Assembly: GCA_963710745.1 (NCBI GenBank)
Contig: CAVQBP010000002.1
Coordinates: 62,001-126,000, forward strand
Reading direction: 5' to 3'
DNA from: CAVQBP01 sp963710745
Lineage (GTDB): Bacteria; Bacteroidota; Ignavibacteria; Ignavibacteriales; Ignavibacteriaceae
Length of the DNA stretch: 64,000 bases
This document shows positions 19,432 to 29,196 of this stretch, in pieces (position 1 is the stretch's first letter; each line of letters opens with the position of its first letter). The notes below the pieces were generated by a model, which did not search any database, was not told the DNA's origin, and was given only the letters and a program-made list of their open reading frames with translations. Made by a program: the position numbers and the translations under genes.

Positions 19432-20424
19432 ATGAAAAATTTAACCTATTTTATTTTCTTATCAATTTTTTCATTATTTGTTTCATCATGTTCAAAAGAA
19501 AAAGATCGGCCTTATGTTCCTTTATATGAGATAGAAACCAATGCTAAAATACCGGACTTTAATCCGGACTTTACTTATGAACAAATCGAGAAACAAGTAT
19601 CTTTCGGACCAAGAAATCCCGGTTCAAAAGGTCATACAGAAGCACTAAATTACCTTCAAAATGAATTAAGCGAATATGCCGATGAAGTTAACCTGCAGCA
19701 GTTTTCCACTCAGGGATACGGCAATGAAAGTTTACAGTTAACAAATGTAATTGCAAAATTTAATCCTCAAAAAAAGCACAGAATTATTATATGTGCTCAC
19801 TGGGATACAAGACCAAGGGCGGAAGAAGATAAAAATGTAAATCTTCAAAACAAACCTATTCCCGGAGCAAATGACGGAGCAAGCGGAGCAGGAGTAATAG
19901 TTGAGTTGGCAAAATTATTGAAAAATAACAAAATAACTTACGGCATTGATTTAATCTTATTTGATGGCGAAGATTATGGCAAACCGGATGATCTTGAGAA
20001 ATATTCATTAGGTGCAAAATATTTTGCTGCAAATCTGCCCCGGGATTATCAGCCTGCATTTGCTGTACTTTTAGATATGGTTGGAGATAAGGATGCAAAT
20101 TTTCCAATCGAAGGAAATTCGAAATTATATGCTCCGGAAATTCAAAGCATGATATGGGATTTAGCAAATCAAGCCGGTGCAGATAAATTTGTTAACAAAG
20201 ATGAAGAGTCGATTTATGATGATCATATTGCTTTAAATGAAGCAGGTATTAAAACAGTTGACATCATTGATCTTAAATTGATCGGGGCGAACACTCAGAT
20301 AGAAAGGAGAAATTATTGGCATACACAAAATGATACGATGATAAATATTGGTAAAGATACTTTAAAACAAGTCGGAGAGGTTTTAGCTAAGCTGATCTGG
20401 TCGATACGGTTTAATAATGTTTAA
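19432..20424 (+). CDS. M28 family peptidase / glutaminyl-cyclase-like lipoprotein
   Basis: This 330-aa protein starts at ATG 19432, giving a lipoprotein signal MKNLTYFIFLSIFSLFVSSC with Cys 20; an upstream in-frame ATG at 19381 would hide it. The M28 zinc-site blocks are all visible: AHWDTRPRAEED, PGANDGASGAGVIVEL, LFDGEDYG, LLDMVGDKD and DDHIALNEAGI. Short M28 proteins of this shape include both aminopeptidases and glutaminyl-peptide cyclotransferases, which make N-terminal pyroglutamate. I cannot separate the two by eye. It follows dacB by 111 bases and may share an envelope role. Confidence 0.85.
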   Translation: MKNLTYFIFLSIFSLFVSSCSKEKDRPYVPLYEIETNAKIPDFNPDFTYEQIEKQVSFGPRNPGSKGHTEALNYLQNELSEYADEVNLQQFSTQGYGNESLQLTNVIAKFNPQKKHRIIICAHWDTRPRAEEDKNVNLQNKPIPGANDGASGAGVIVELAKLLKNNKITYGIDLILFDGEDYGKPDDLEKYSLGAKYFAANLPRDYQPAFAVLLDMVGDKDANFPIEGNSKLYAPEIQSMIWDLANQAGADKFVNKDEESIYDDHIALNEAGIKTVDIIDLKLIGANTQIERRNYWHTQNDTMINIGKDTLKQVGEVLAKLIWSIRFNNV

Positions 20425-20741
20425 CAAAGAAATTTTATAAGATAGCTTTCTTTAGCAGAATAATTAATCTGCCTGTATATCTAAAATAATTTGATAATTA
20501 CTTCAACATTTGTATCTTGCAAAATATATATTCAATATAATGATCAATAAAGTCTGATAATTTTTACCCGTTAAATTAATCGGATATCAAGAGCTAAAAT
20601 CATGCCTTTGAAAAACAAAAAATAACTGTTTTTCAAAAATACATAAATCCGGTAATTACAATTATTGGATTTGGTATCATTTATTTTCAAAAAAAAACAC
20701 ACACATACAATTTTATTATTCATCATTTCGTAGGGATAAGC
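20425..20741. other. 317-bp intergenic region with candidate promoter and CA run
   Basis: The region holds a TTTG/TATCTTGC promoter-like pair at 20490-20520 and a short CA-rich tract near 20697-20706. A TAGGGA ribosome-binding-like site lies just before the next ATG. No gene was seen. Confidence 0.5.
20490..20520 (+). promoter_or_regulatory. Candidate promoter: TTTG, 19 bases, TATCTTGC
   Basis: TTTG at 20490-20493 and TATCTTGC at 20513-20520 are 19 bases apart, the spacing known for Bacteroidota promoters. The next start codon is 221 bases downstream, so the leader would be long. Confidence 0.3.
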
Positions 20742-22433
20742 ATGATACTTTGCCTATACAAAAAATTGCTGATAGTTTTCTTTTTTATTTTTTCAATTAA
20801 TCTGACGATCTTAAATGCCCAGCCCGTGGCAGACCGTTCAAGCATTACCGTTAAAAGATTAGCATCAGTTCAAATGAATTCTGTCAGAATTAAGAGAGAT
20901 CCAACTTCAGGTAATTTGTATATATTACAGAATAACGGTGACATAAGGCGTGTAAACTTTGGGGCTGACAGCAGTGTTTCATTTACTTTGGTTTACACTA
21001 CATCGGATCATAGATTAAGTGCTCCGCTCGGTATGGCTTTTGGGAAAGACGGCACAATGTTTTTAGCCGGTAATGAAATCAGCGATACTAATAGTTCATA
21101 TGCTACTTGTGATATTGTAAAAGGAGTACCCGACAAACCCGGCAGCGAAAAAAGAACCTGGAGTTTCATAGCAACATCAGAAGAATATACTTTTGGCCAT
21201 GTATATAACCATAAGACAAATGCTGTTGCTGTAGATCCGAATGGGAAATATATTTATATCAATAATGGGGCATGTACCGATCACGGAGAAATGAGGGAAG
21301 GTCATAGAGAAGTCGGATTAACTTCAATTATCTTAAAGCTGCCAGTTGATACAACTAATATCATGCTTAAAAATGACAGGAAGTGGCTTAAAGCTAATGG
21401 TTACGTAATGGCGGAAGGAATAAGAAATACTTTTGGTCTTGCTTATTCCGGTAATGGTGATCTATTCGGGGTAGAAAATTCAGACGACAGGGATGATCCT
21501 GATGAGATGAATTGGATTAGAGAAGGCCGTCATTATGGTTTTCCATGGATAATCGGGGGTGATGTAACACCGCAGCAATTCCCCGGTTACGATCCGCATA
21601 CCGATCCGCTATTGAGCCCTAATGCATGGGGCGGCGGTAATGGAATGCTTTATCAAACCTACAGCAACGATTCGACATATCCGCCTCCTCCTGATAGTGT
21701 GGTTTTTACTCCTCCTATTCGCAGTATCGGACCTGATGCAGATAAGTTTCGCGATACAGCTACAGGAGAAATAAAAGATGCGAGCGATTTGGGTGATACA
21801 GTTGAAACATTCTCGCCTCATAGCTCACCGGATGGTATTGTCTTCGATAAAGACTCCATACTTACCGGAGACTTGAAGGGGGGAGCCTTCGTGGTTAGAA
21901 TAAATAGCGGGGGACTGCTCGGTGCGCTTGGTGATACAGGCAATGATTTACTTCTTGTCTCTCTTATGAAAGTTAATGATCATTATGTCGCTAAAGTAAC
22001 TCAATTAGTTAATAATTTTATTTCACCTTTGGGTATTGAACTGGTTGGAAATAAATTGTTTGTTATGGAAACCGGGTTGAATTACAACAATAATAATCCG
22101 AAGTTGTACGAAATCAATTTGCCCATGGAAGGACTTACTTCTGTAGAAAATGATAATAGTATTCTTCAAAAATTTGAATTGAGTCAGAATTATCCTAATC
22201 CGTTTAATCCTACGACACGAATAAGCTTTTATCTTCCAATAACTTCGGCAGTAAATTTGACTGTAACAAATATTCTGGGTCAGATTGTAGCTGAACCTGT
22301 TAGAAATCATGTTTATAGCAATGGAAAACATAATATAAGTTTTAACGGGATAAATTTACCTTCAGGTGTTTACATTTATACAATTAACGCAGTTAGCTTC
22401 AAGAAAAGCCGTATTATGGTTTTACTTAAATAG
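20742..22433 (+). CDS. Sugar-dehydrogenase-like beta-propeller protein with type IX sorting domain
   Basis: This 563-aa secreted protein has a signal peptide (KKLLIVFFFIFSINLTILNAQ). The main domain, residues about 30-460, resembles the PQQ-dependent glucose/sorbosone dehydrogenase propeller: SAPLGMAFGKDGTMFLAG, RNTFGLAYSGNGDLFGVENS, GRHYGFPWIIGGD and LGIELVGNKLFVMETG. The C-terminal 85 residues are a Por sorting domain (SQNYPNPFNPTTRISFYLP, ending SRIMVLLK), so the protein is sent through the type IX system and held at or released from the surface. The real substrate is unknown, and some such proteins may lack the cofactor. A bidirectional terminator follows. Confidence 0.85.
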   Translation: MILCLYKKLLIVFFFIFSINLTILNAQPVADRSSITVKRLASVQMNSVRIKRDPTSGNLYILQNNGDIRRVNFGADSSVSFTLVYTTSDHRLSAPLGMAFGKDGTMFLAGNEISDTNSSYATCDIVKGVPDKPGSEKRTWSFIATSEEYTFGHVYNHKTNAVAVDPNGKYIYINNGACTDHGEMREGHREVGLTSIILKLPVDTTNIMLKNDRKWLKANGYVMAEGIRNTFGLAYSGNGDLFGVENSDDRDDPDEMNWIREGRHYGFPWIIGGDVTPQQFPGYDPHTDPLLSPNAWGGGNGMLYQTYSNDSTYPPPPDSVVFTPPIRSIGPDADKFRDTATGEIKDASDLGDTVETFSPHSSPDGIVFDKDSILTGDLKGGAFVVRINSGGLLGALGDTGNDLLLVSLMKVNDHYVAKVTQLVNNFISPLGIELVGNKLFVMETGLNYNNNNPKLYEINLPMEGLTSVENDNSILQKFELSQNYPNPFNPTTRISFYLPITSAVNLTVTNILGQIVAEPVRNHVYSNGKHNISFNGINLPSGVYIYTINAVSFKKSRIMVLLK

Positions 22434-22443
22434 GTGTTGAAAA

Positions 22444-22482
22444 AAAAAGTCTGAAGGTAATTTTTGCTTTCAGACTTTTTAT
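22444..22482. terminator. Bidirectional rho-independent terminator
   Basis: AAAAAGTCTGAA (22444-22455) pairs exactly with TTCAGACTTTTT (22469-22480) around a 13-base loop. Both strands end in a T-run, and the hairpin lies between the two convergent genes ending at 22433 and 22515. Confidence 0.85.
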
Positions 22483-22514
22483 TAAAATCTTATAATGCCA
22501 TAATAAAGCTTAAA

Positions 22515-25500
22515 CTAATCGTATTCATTTACGATCTTCTCGGAATTTATATTGAATTTATTAATAATTTTTTGAAGGTCTTCGGTTAAATTTCTTAATC
22601 CCCAAATTGCAGATGTTACTTGATTTACTCTGCTTGCATTATCTTTTGAGACATCATTAATCAATAAAATACTTTCGTTAATGTGTTGAACACCTGCTGA
22701 TTGTTCTTCATTTGCAGCGGCAACCTGCTCTATGATTTGAGAAACTTCAGTGATTGATTTAATTATATTATCCAGCGATACACCGGCCTGCTTGGCGTAT
22801 TCACGACCGTTATTAACTTTATCCAGGCTTAGTGAAATAGATTTGATTGCTCCTTTGGAATCAAGCTGAATTTGTTTAATCATTTCAGCAATATTTTTGG
22901 TTGCTGATGTAGTTCTTTCGGAAAGCTTCTGCACTTCATCTGCAACGACAGCAAATCCTCTCCCGTGTTCCCCGGCTCTGGCTGCTTCAATTGCAGCATT
23001 TAAGGCCAGAAGGTTTGTCTGGTCTGCTATTTCATTAATCAATTCTACAATTTCACCTATTTCATTGCTGCTAACTTCAAGTTTTTTAATTGTTCCGGCA
23101 ACATCATTAACAACATTACTTATTTCAGCCATACCTTTAATAGTTTTATTTACTATTTCACCACCTTCTGTTGCAGTTTGTGTAGCTTTGATGGAGACTT
23201 TTGCAGCTGTTTCCGAATTCTTACTGCTGCTGTTCAAGTTATATGTCATTTGTTCGACAGCAGAGACAACTTCTTCAGATCTTGAGCTTTGTTCAGATGT
23301 ACCATTGGCAATTTCCTGTGCACTTGAATTAATCTGATTACTGGCTTCGGCAGTAGATTGAATTGCATTAACCAGATTTAATATAATTTTCCTGAAGTTT
23401 TCAACTGCTTTATTAAAACCTGCAAACAACCTTGCAAAAGAATCATTCGATTCTGTATTTATAACTGATCCCAGGTCACCTTCGGAAAACCTGTTCATAT
23501 GCGATAACAGAATATCAAACCCGTTTTGAAGATATGCATGCTGTTCCTGAAGAACTTTTTTAGCCTCTTCATCTTTTTTGCGGCCTTCTGCTGCTAATCT
23601 TGAATTTTCTTCTTCAGCTTCTTTATTAAGCCTGATTTCATCTTCCAGCTTTTTATTTATTTCTTCAAGAGATTTTCTTTTCTTAATTGCTCTGTTAATC
23701 ATATAATAGACTGTTCCGCTTAGAGCGAGAATAATTAATAATCTGAACCACCAGGTAGCCCAGAAGGGCGGTGTAATAATAATACTTATTGATGCTCCTT
23801 TATCATTCCAGACACCGTCATTATTTGATCCTTTTACTCTAAATACATATTCACCGGGATCCAAATTAGTATATGAAGCTGAACGCATATTGCCTACTTT
23901 GTTCCAGTCTTTATCAAATCCATCAAGCTTGTATGCATACTGATTTTTATCCGATGCTCTGTAGTTAAATGCTGTAAAATGAAAAGAGAAAACTGATTCC
24001 TTGTACGTCAGAGTGATGTTCTTTGTTTCTGAAATATCTTTTTTCAATGGAGAATCTTTTAAACCGGGGATTACTTTTTTATTGAAAATCTGGAAATCAA
24101 TTATAACTACAGGAGGTATATATTTATTATCTTTAACCTTTTCGGGATCGAAATAATCAAAGCCGTTAACTCCGCCAAATAATATTTTCCCCTGCCTGGT
24201 TTTATAAAAGCTATTTATTACATATTCATTCCCCTGGATTCCATCCTGCTTTGTATAATTCTTAAAACTATTTTTTCGGGGATCGAACTTGGAAATGCCT
24301 TTATTAGTGCTTATCCATAAAAATCCATTATTGTCCTTTTCAATTCCTCTTATCGAGTTATTCGGCAGACCATTCTTTTCAGAATATCTTGTGATTATAT
24401 TTTTTTCACGGTCAATTTTATTAAATCCGTCTATTGTTCCAACCCAAAGCACAATGCCGTCTTCATAAATAGCGGTTATGAAATTGGCAGATAAACTGTT
24501 TGAATTCTTTTTGTTACTGGTATAAGTAAATGTTTTTTTAGTGACAGGATTATATACGCATAATCCTTGCGTTGTTCCGCCCAGAATATTTCCTTTACTA
24601 TCAACAACGACTTCTTCCAGATGATTAACCGGAATTTCTCCTGTACCTTCTGAATAGGTTGTAAAAAATTCTGTGTTGGGATTGAACATTGCAAGACCAT
24701 CGGTAGTAGCCAGCCATAAATTCCCATATTTATCTTCGTCAATATCGAATACATTGTTGCTCTGTATTGATGAATTTTCTTTAGTAAAAGATTTAAAGTA
24801 GTTTCTGTTTTCATCAAAAAGACTGAGACCGCCGTCCCAGGTTCCAATCCATGTCCTATTTTTGCTATCAATAAATACGGTTAAAACAGCTTCCCGGTTT
24901 AGATTCGTGTTAGAAGTATTAAAATGTTTGAATACATTTGTTCCGGTGTTAAAAAGATCCAGTCCGCCTCCGTCAGTTGCTACCCATATATTTCCATCCT
25001 TTGTTTCAGCAAAATCTCTCACGGCATTTGTTGCAAGACTTCTGCTGTTCCCCGGAATATTTCTATAGCAGTTAAAGACCTGGTTAATATTATTTACATA
25101 ATTTATTCCACCGGAAAAAGTTCCAAACCAAAGATCGCCGGAATTATCTTTATAAATAGAATAGATGGAATTATTATTAAGACTGGTAGTAACATCGGGA
25201 TCATTTTTAAAGTGAAAAAAATGTTTACTGTTTTGGGGAAGATAATTGATACCGCCGTTTTCAGTTCCAATCCATAATCCTCCGTTATTATCCGGATATA
25301 GTGAAAGAATTAAGTTATTGCTTATGCTTTTGGCATTCTGCGGATCGTTTATAAAATTAGACAATGATTTATCTGACAAATTATTCAAGCTTGTGTATGC
25401 TAATCCGTATCCGTAAGTCCCAACCCATAGTATACCTTTTTTATCTTCAGTTATTGTTCTTACTTCGTAATTTGTTTTGGATTCGCCGTTTCTTTCTTTA

Positions 25501-26099
25501 ATTGAAAAAGGTGTACAATTTATTTTATCAGAACTGACAAGATTTAAACCGTTTGATGCTGTACCTATCCAGACGTTCCCTTTTTTATCAACATAAGCTG
25601 CTTTAGCATAAAGATCATTAATCTTTTTGAAAGTTTTTTCCGAACGGTTGTATATAATTAATCCTTTACTTGCAGCAATCCATAAATTTTGTTTTTTATC
25701 TATGGCAAGCCCTCCGATTTCACTATTTATAATTGCATCGGGATAATTGGAAGTGGTGAAAGATTTGAATTTATTCTTATTTCTATCATAGCAGCATAAT
25801 CCCTGATCAGTTCCTATCCATATAATTCCGCTGTTATCTTCCAGAAGACAGGATATTGAGTTGCTCTTAAGAGCATTACTATCGTTTTGATCCGGTTTAT
25901 AAACTGTAAAGCTGTATCCATCGTATTTATTTAAACCGTCAAATGTACCGAACCATAAAAATCCAAGATGATCCTGCATAATACACTTAACATTTGATTG
26001 AGAAAGCCCGTCATCTGTGGTAATATGAGTAAATTTTAAATTATTATTTTGAGGCAGAATAGTTGTAATGAAGAGAATGAATACCGCCAGTAATTTCAT
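22515..26099 (-). CDS. Periplasmic propeller sensor fused to methyl-accepting chemotaxis domain
   Basis: This 1194-aa membrane receptor has a signal peptide (MKLLAVFILFITTILPQ). Residues about 20-690 hold two-component-regulator propeller repeats such as GLWIGTENGGINYL and NLWLATTDGLAMF. A Y_Y_Y domain at about 690-780 contains YAYKLDGFDKDWNKVG and LDPGEYVFRVKGSN. A single span lies near 785-805. A coiled coil and a divergent HAMP-like part (FSEGDLGSVINTESNDSF) follow. The MCP signalling domain, about 910-1185, includes the hairpin tip DQTNLLALNAAIEAARAGEHG. The outer half matches hybrid two-component sensors that detect oligosaccharides, but kinase, receiver and HTH parts are absent. It probably signals through CheA/CheW, which are not in this window. 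A sugar-symporter operon is divergent. Confidence 0.92.
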   Translation of the reverse strand: MKLLAVFILFITTILPQNNNLKFTHITTDDGLSQSNVKCIMQDHLGFLWFGTFDGLNKYDGYSFTVYKPDQNDSNALKSNSISCLLEDNSGIIWIGTDQGLCCYDRNKNKFKSFTTSNYPDAIINSEIGGLAIDKKQNLWIAASKGLIIYNRSEKTFKKINDLYAKAAYVDKKGNVWIGTASNGLNLVSSDKINCTPFSIKERNGESKTNYEVRTITEDKKGILWVGTYGYGLAYTSLNNLSDKSLSNFINDPQNAKSISNNLILSLYPDNNGGLWIGTENGGINYLPQNSKHFFHFKNDPDVTTSLNNNSIYSIYKDNSGDLWFGTFSGGINYVNNINQVFNCYRNIPGNSRSLATNAVRDFAETKDGNIWVATDGGGLDLFNTGTNVFKHFNTSNTNLNREAVLTVFIDSKNRTWIGTWDGGLSLFDENRNYFKSFTKENSSIQSNNVFDIDEDKYGNLWLATTDGLAMFNPNTEFFTTYSEGTGEIPVNHLEEVVVDSKGNILGGTTQGLCVYNPVTKKTFTYTSNKKNSNSLSANFITAIYEDGIVLWVGTIDGFNKIDREKNIITRYSEKNGLPNNSIRGIEKDNNGFLWISTNKGISKFDPRKNSFKNYTKQDGIQGNEYVINSFYKTRQGKILFGGVNGFDYFDPEKVKDNKYIPPVVIIDFQIFNKKVIPGLKDSPLKKDISETKNITLTYKESVFSFHFTAFNYRASDKNQYAYKLDGFDKDWNKVGNMRSASYTNLDPGEYVFRVKGSNNDGVWNDKGASISIIITPPFWATWWFRLLIILALSGTVYYMINRAIKKRKSLEEINKKLEDEIRLNKEAEEENSRLAAEGRKKDEEAKKVLQEQHAYLQNGFDILLSHMNRFSEGDLGSVINTESNDSFARLFAGFNKAVENFRKIILNLVNAIQSTAEASNQINSSAQEIANGTSEQSSRSEEVVSAVEQMTYNLNSSSKNSETAAKVSIKATQTATEGGEIVNKTIKGMAEISNVVNDVAGTIKKLEVSSNEIGEIVELINEIADQTNLLALNAAIEAARAGEHGRGFAVVADEVQKLSERTTSATKNIAEMIKQIQLDSKGAIKSISLSLDKVNNGREYAKQAGVSLDNIIKSITEVSQIIEQVAAANEEQSAGVQHINESILLINDVSKDNASRVNQVTSAIWGLRNLTEDLQKIINKFNINSEKIVNEYD

Positions 26100-26227
26100 T
26101 AATATCTCCGGATAATATTGTTACACATTATTATCGAGAAAAAATTGAATAATTAAAGGATTTTTGGGATTATAGAATGAATTTGATGTCTTGGCTGTAA
26201 ATGAAAGTCTGGCAAAAAAATTTTACA

Positions 26228-26256
26228 TTGTTTTTTAATTAAATAGTATATCTTTA
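26228..26256 (+). promoter_or_regulatory. Candidate promoter: TTG, 18 bases, TATCTTTA
   Basis: TTG at 26228-26230 and TATCTTTA at 26249-26256 are 18 bases apart and lie 90 bases before the symporter start. The form is close to the Bacteroidota -33/-7 pattern. Confidence 0.35.
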
Positions 26257-26346
26257 TTTTGAAGGGGCTAATAAAATTCATTAATTAATAAACAATTTTA
26301 ATAATAGGTGAATTAATTCATACCTTTTAAATAAATTATACTGAGA

Positions 26347-28140
26347 ATGCACCTTCATATTATCGATTTAGCTATTATAGGAACGTATCTTTTACTGACT
26401 CTCCTAATCGGTGTTTTCATTTCAAAAAGAGCTTCAAAGAATATTAATTCCTATTTCTTAAGCGGAAATAAAATTCCATGGTATGTCCTCGGTGTCTCCA
26501 ATGCATCAAGCATGTTTGATATTACACATATAATCTGGCTGGTATCTTTCTTTGTTGTTTATGGTATGAAGAGCATGTGGATTCCATGGTTATGGCCGGT
26601 TTTTAACCAGATATTTTTGATGATTTATCTTTCTGCCTGGATAAGAAAATCAAATGTATTAACAGGGGCAGAATGGATAAAGACCCGTTTTGGAAATGAC
26701 AGAGGTTCGGAACTATCGAGTTTAAGTGTCGTTATTTTTGCTCTCGTTAGCGTTATAGGCTTTATCAGCTATGCATTTAAAGGAATAGGAAAATTTTCTG
26801 TTGAATTTTTGCCATGGAATCTGTCACCTGATATATATGCATTAATTTTTATGGGTATTACAACTATATACGTAATTGCGGGTGGGATGTACAGCGTTGT
26901 TTTTACCGATGTTCTACAGTTTATAGTTTTAACAATAGGATCTTTTATTGTCGGATTTATTGCAATTAAGAATGTTTCACCGGAAATGATTCTTGCAGTA
27001 GTGCCTAAAGGATGGGAATCTATTTTTTCAGGGTGGCATTTAAATTTAGATTGGAGCGGTTTGCTTGCTTCTGCAAATACAAAAATTGCCGCCGACGGGT
27101 ATTCGCTTTTTTATATTTTTATTATGATGATGCTCTTTAAGGGCTTGCTTGTAAGTATGGCAGGAGCAGCTCCCAACTATGATATGCAGAGGATACTCGC
27201 TACAAGAAGTCCTAAAGAAGCATCTTTCATGAGCGGTATAGTAACTCTGTTATTAGGCTTTCCTCGCTATTTTATGGTAGCCGGTATTTCAATTTTAGCC
27301 CTGGCTTTTTTCAGCCCGCAGTTTAATGCTATGGGTGCCAATATGGATTTTGAAAGGGTGCTGCCGTTCGTTATAAATAACTATATACCGGCGGGATTAA
27401 CCGGATTATTAATAGCAGGACTTATTGCTGCTTTCATGTCAACATTTGATTCAACTGTCAATGCAGGAGCTGCATATATTGTAAATGACATATATAAAAA
27501 ATATATCTACAAAAACGGCAGTGATAAAAACTATGTTTATGCGGGTTATATTGCTTCGCTTATAGTAGTTGTTGCAGGTATTTATCTTGGTTTTCATCTT
27601 GAATCAATTGATGAAATTACTCAATGGCTTTTCGCTGCTCTCTTCACCGGTTATGCAATTCCCAATATTTTAAAATGGCATTGGTGGCGATTTAACGGTT
27701 ACGGCTATTTCTGGGGAATGTTGGGTGGTATTATCGGAGCCATAATCATTCCAAACATTTTCAGTTCACTAACGGCTTTACAGGCGTTTCCTTTTATAAG
27801 TATTGTCTCTTTCATTGGATGTATTGGCGGAACTCTTTTAACAAAGCCGCAGCCCATGGAAGAACTAATAAGTTTTTTTATGCAGGTAAAGCCATGGGGA
27901 TTCTGGAAACCGGTTTATGAAGAAATTAGGGGAAAAGATCCTGATTTTAAAAGAAATATGCACTCCAAAAGAGATCTGTTTAATGTGGCAATTGGAATTA
28001 TATGGCAATTCTCACTTATGGCTCTGCCGGCTTATATTATTTTGAGAATGGGAAATGAAATAGTGATTTTGTTAGTTATTGTAGCTTTTACTTCATACAT
28101 CCTTAAAAAGAACTGGTATGATAAACTTGAAAATGAATAA
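26347..28140 (+). CDS. Sodium:solute symporter (SSS family)
   Basis: This 597-aa inner-membrane protein has about 13-14 hydrophobic spans and no signal peptide. It shows the SSS layout: a first span with DLAIIGTYLLLTLLIGVFIS, then SYFLSGNKIPWYVLGVSNAS, and the sodium-site span GLLIAGLIAAFMSTFDSTVNAGAA near residues 355-380. The family imports sugars, inositols, amino acids and similar solutes with sodium. The genes that follow, an MDR dehydrogenase 17 bases downstream and a Gfo/Idh oxidoreductase, point to a sugar or polyol substrate. ATG 26347 is the first in the frame and fits the first span. Confidence 0.92.
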   Translation: MHLHIIDLAIIGTYLLLTLLIGVFISKRASKNINSYFLSGNKIPWYVLGVSNASSMFDITHIIWLVSFFVVYGMKSMWIPWLWPVFNQIFLMIYLSAWIRKSNVLTGAEWIKTRFGNDRGSELSSLSVVIFALVSVIGFISYAFKGIGKFSVEFLPWNLSPDIYALIFMGITTIYVIAGGMYSVVFTDVLQFIVLTIGSFIVGFIAIKNVSPEMILAVVPKGWESIFSGWHLNLDWSGLLASANTKIAADGYSLFYIFIMMMLFKGLLVSMAGAAPNYDMQRILATRSPKEASFMSGIVTLLLGFPRYFMVAGISILALAFFSPQFNAMGANMDFERVLPFVINNYIPAGLTGLLIAGLIAAFMSTFDSTVNAGAAYIVNDIYKKYIYKNGSDKNYVYAGYIASLIVVVAGIYLGFHLESIDEITQWLFAALFTGYAIPNILKWHWWRFNGYGYFWGMLGGIIGAIIIPNIFSSLTALQAFPFISIVSFIGCIGGTLLTKPQPMEELISFFMQVKPWGFWKPVYEEIRGKDPDFKRNMHSKRDLFNVAIGIIWQFSLMALPAYIILRMGNEIVILLVIVAFTSYILKKNWYDKLENE

Positions 28141-28157
28141 AAACATTTGGGGTTATA

Positions 28158-29180
28158 ATGATAAATAGAAAAATAGTTTTTAAAGAACCTGGAAAGGTTG
28201 AACTTATTCAGGAAGATTTTAATGAGCAGATAAATAATCCTGATGAAATTATTTGCAGGAATCGGTATTCTCTGGTTAGTCCCGGAACAGAATTAGCGTG
28301 TTTAGCAGGAATCGAATCCTGGTTTAAGCTGCCGGCTGTCCCGGGTTATATTGCAGTTGGTGAAGTATTAAAAAAAGGAGACAATATAAATAATGTTAAT
28401 ATCGGAGATATAGTTTATACTTTTGGTCCGCATGCTGAATATTACAAAATAAATATTAAAGCATTTGATACGGGGATGTGTATAAAGTTACCTGATGGTT
28501 TATCTCTTAATTTAGCACCCTTTACACGAATTGGGACAATTGCTATGGCTTCACTTCGGGTCTCCGATATTCAGCTTGGTGATTATGTTGCCGTTACGGG
28601 ATTAGGACTGGTCGGCAACCTGGCGGCTCAGCTGGCTCAATTACAGGGCGCGGAAGTGATTGGAATAGATATCAATTCATCCCGGATCGATATTGCAGAA
28701 AAATGCGGAATTAAGAATGTTGTAAATTCTTCAAAACCAGGTTGGAAAGAAGAAATTAAAAAAATTACTAATGGAGATGGTGTCCATACTTTAATTGATG
28801 CAACCGGCATCTCCAAAGTTATTGCAGATTCTCTATCAATAATTTCTACTTACGGAGAGTCTATATTACTTGGAAGCCCCCGCGGAGCATATGAAACAGA
28901 TGCAACTGAAATTTTTAATCACGTTCACTATATTCACAGGGGAAGTATTACTTTCAAAGGCGCCTTGGAATGGCGGTTCCCAACTTACCAGACAGAATAT
29001 GTTAAACATTCAATTGAACGAAATTCAAAGGTTGTAATAAATTTAATCAAGAATAAAAGTTTAAATATTGAACCTCTTCTTACACATGAATTTAATCCTG
29101 AAGATGCTGCTAAAGCGTATGAAGGGCTAAAGAATAATCAGGATAAATTTTTAGGAGTTATTTTTAACTGGACAAATTAA
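28158..29180 (+). CDS. MDR-family alcohol/polyol dehydrogenase-like oxidoreductase
   Basis: This 340-aa cytoplasmic enzyme has a GroES-like N-terminal domain (SLVSPGTELACLAGIESW, VPGYIAVGEVLKKG) and a Rossmann domain with GLGLVG at residues 148-153. The acidic residue after the second strand (GIDINSSR) suggests NAD rather than NADP. I do not see the four-Cys structural zinc lobe of classic dehydrogenases. It lies 17 bases after the symporter gene and 16 before the Gfo/Idh gene. It probably oxidises or reduces a hydroxyl group of the imported sugar. Confidence 0.87.
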   Translation: MINRKIVFKEPGKVELIQEDFNEQINNPDEIICRNRYSLVSPGTELACLAGIESWFKLPAVPGYIAVGEVLKKGDNINNVNIGDIVYTFGPHAEYYKINIKAFDTGMCIKLPDGLSLNLAPFTRIGTIAMASLRVSDIQLGDYVAVTGLGLVGNLAAQLAQLQGAEVIGIDINSSRIDIAEKCGIKNVVNSSKPGWKEEIKKITNGDGVHTLIDATGISKVIADSLSIISTYGESILLGSPRGAYETDATEIFNHVHYIHRGSITFKGALEWRFPTYQTEYVKHSIERNSKVVINLIKNKSLNIEPLLTHEFNPEDAAKAYEGLKNNQDKFLGVIFNWTN

Positions 29181-29196
29181 ACCGGAGCAAATCAAA

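Noticed and set aside
22897..23337. Open frame of 146 codons opposite the MCP domain
   Set aside because: It is antisense to the highly conserved MCP tip, has no ribosome binding site, and its amino acids are a mirror of the sense codons.
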